This document shows, piece by piece, positions 63,309-64,000 of a stretch of 64,000 bases of DNA. The notes below the pieces were generated by a model. That model was not told where the DNA came from. It made no database searches and saw only the letters and a program-made list of their open reading frames with translations. Origin of the DNA: DSBG01 sp049975365 (GTDB lineage Bacteria; Desulfobacterota; Desulfomonilia; UBA1062); contig JBNGDS010000006.1 in NCBI GenBank assembly GCA_049975365.1, positions 5,010-69,009 of the forward strand. Direction: 5' to 3'. Each line of letters starts with the position of its first letter. Within the stretch, counting starts at the first letter, position 1. The translations under genes and the position numbers were made by a program.

Positions 63309-64000
63309 ATGAAGAACTACACTACCATACTACTCGAGAAAAAGGACGGCATCGGGTACCTCACCCTCAATCGTCCCGAGGTTTTCAATGCCATCAGTCA
63401 GGAACTGATCGACGAGGTCAGGGACGCCCTGGCCCTCGTGGACAAGGACGAGGAGATCAAGGTCCTCATCATCACCGGAGCAGGAAAAGGGTTTCAGGCA
63501 GGTGCAGATATCAGGGAACTCAACGTCATGACGCCCATGGCAATCCTCAGGTGGAATGAAGGTGTTGTGAGGATCAATGCAGCCATAGAGAAGCTCCGTC
63601 AGCCGGTGATCGCCGCGATCAACGGGATTGCCATGGGAGGCGGTCTGGAACTCGCCATCTCATGCCAGCTCAGGATAGCGGTGGAAGGCGCCAAGCTCGG
63701 CCTTCCCGAAGTGAAGCTGGGCATCATTCCCGGAACCGGCGGAACCCAGAGGCTCCCGCGGCTCGTGGGGAAGACGAAGGCATACGAAATGCTCCTCACA
63801 GGAGACCCCATAGATGCTGAGGAAGCCTACCGGATCGGGCTCGTGAACAAGGTGGTCCCGAAGGGAGAAGCAGTACAGGCAGCCGAGGAGCTTGCACGGA
63901 AGATCATGGCGAATGGACCGATCGCTGTGGAGATGTGCAAGGATGCCGTGGAGATCGGAATGGATCTGCCCATCGAGCATGCTGTCCAGTATTCCCAGAA
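63309..64000 (+). CDS. enoyl-CoA hydratase (3' truncated by the window)
   Basis: Begins MKNYTTILLEKKDGIGYLTL after GGGAGGAG and stays open to the last base, so about 230 residues are visible. Oxyanion blocks ITGAGKGFQAGADIREL and AAINGIAMGGGLELAISCQ, and both catalytic glutamates in GLPEVKLGIIPGTGGTQRL, are intact, so it should be a true hydratase of the crotonase type. It would hydrate crotonyl-CoA, the product of the AbfD family enzyme encoded upstream. It is the sixth enzyme gene of the operon. Confidence 0.92.
   Translation, partial: MKNYTTILLEKKDGIGYLTLNRPEVFNAISQELIDEVRDALALVDKDEEIKVLIITGAGKGFQAGADIRELNVMTPMAILRWNEGVVRINAAIEKLRQPVIAAINGIAMGGGLELAISCQLRIAVEGAKLGLPEVKLGIIPGTGGTQRLPRLVGKTKAYEMLLTGDPIDAEEAYRIGLVNKVVPKGEAVQAAEELARKIMANGPIAVEMCKDAVEIGMDLPIEHAVQYSQ

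Noticed and set aside
1..64000. CRISPR arrays, tRNA or rRNA genes, insertion sequences, prophage
   Set aside because: Looked for spaced direct repeats, tRNA-like cloverleaf ends, transposase or integrase motifs on both strands; none found.

Overview
The window looks like a piece of a draft chromosome from a free-living, probably anaerobic, moderately GC-rich proteobacterium. A member of Desulfobacterota (the former Deltaproteobacteria, Syntrophus/Desulfo-type lineages) is my best guess. It rests on gene content: a long Liv-type uptake operon ending in an acyl-CoA ligase, a phosphofructokinase with PPi-type active-site residues, several acyl-CoA enzymes, a sigma-54 activator beside an oxygen-sensitive Fe-S radical dehydratase, a DUF615/DarP protein, a DUF2835 protein and an orphan NikR. 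I see no phage, transposon, CRISPR array, rRNA or tRNA. One run of ten Ns (52018-52027) marks a scaffold join. LAYOUT. (1) 2-8345: recC (5' truncated by the window), recB and recD on the + strand, joined by stop/start overlaps. (2) 8346-12834: a gene-poor leader with one tiny membrane ORF, then a very large hybrid histidine kinase with seven PAS domains and a C-terminal receiver. (3) 22586 down to 12861 (- strand): a nine-gene Liv operon: LivM, LivH, a membrane-anchored accessory protein, three paralogous periplasmic binding proteins, LivG, LivF and a long-chain acyl-CoA synthetase. A good sigma-70-like promoter overlapped by a TGACA/TGTCA palindrome lies upstream. (4) 22959-33947: mostly single genes: a small membrane protein, a clostripain-type lipoprotein protease, a LysE exporter, the NAD(P)HX repair enzyme Nnr, a histone-deacetylase-like hydrolase divergent from a probable PPi-phosphofructokinase, NikR, an Xni-like exonuclease, a TRL-like lipoprotein, an Atg22-like MFS transporter, a periplasmic cyclophilin and a Nudix hydrolase. 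(5) 34068-47476: an EamA transporter, a crotonase, a hydroxyisobutyrate-dehydrogenase-type reductase, an UlaG-like metallo-hydrolase, a malate dehydrogenase, a small lipoprotein, YgiQ/DarP, an alpha/beta hydrolase, an aminotransferase, an AI-2E family permease, a chalcone-isomerase-like protein, an Smr protein and MetF. (6) 47791-54591: two unknown genes in tandem, GalE, a DUF2835 protein, the tail-specific protease Prc (with the N gap), an unknown lipoprotein, CutA, a cyclophilin-like-fold protein and a MaoC hydratase. (7) 54592-64000: two terminator-like hairpins, a sigma-54 enhancer-binding protein (GAF-PAS-AAA-HTH), and a divergent + strand operon that runs off the end of the window: a 43-aa ORF, a 4-hydroxybutyryl-CoA dehydratase homologue, 2-oxoacid/acetoin dehydrogenase E1 alpha and beta, a zinc alcohol dehydrogenase, an SDR and an enoyl-CoA hydratase. 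The most interesting part is region 7. The divergent intergenic space holds a near-consensus -24/-12 promoter (57514-57530) and two copies of TGTT-N9-AACA whose centres lie exactly 22 bp apart, about 120-140 bp upstream of the promoter, as expected of an enhancer for the adjacent regulator. The regulated genes combine a radical dehydratase, a ThDP E1 pair, a diol/alcohol dehydrogenase, an SDR and a crotonase. I do not recognise this combination as a textbook pathway. It could channel a C4 diol, acyloin or hydroxyacid to acetyl units.
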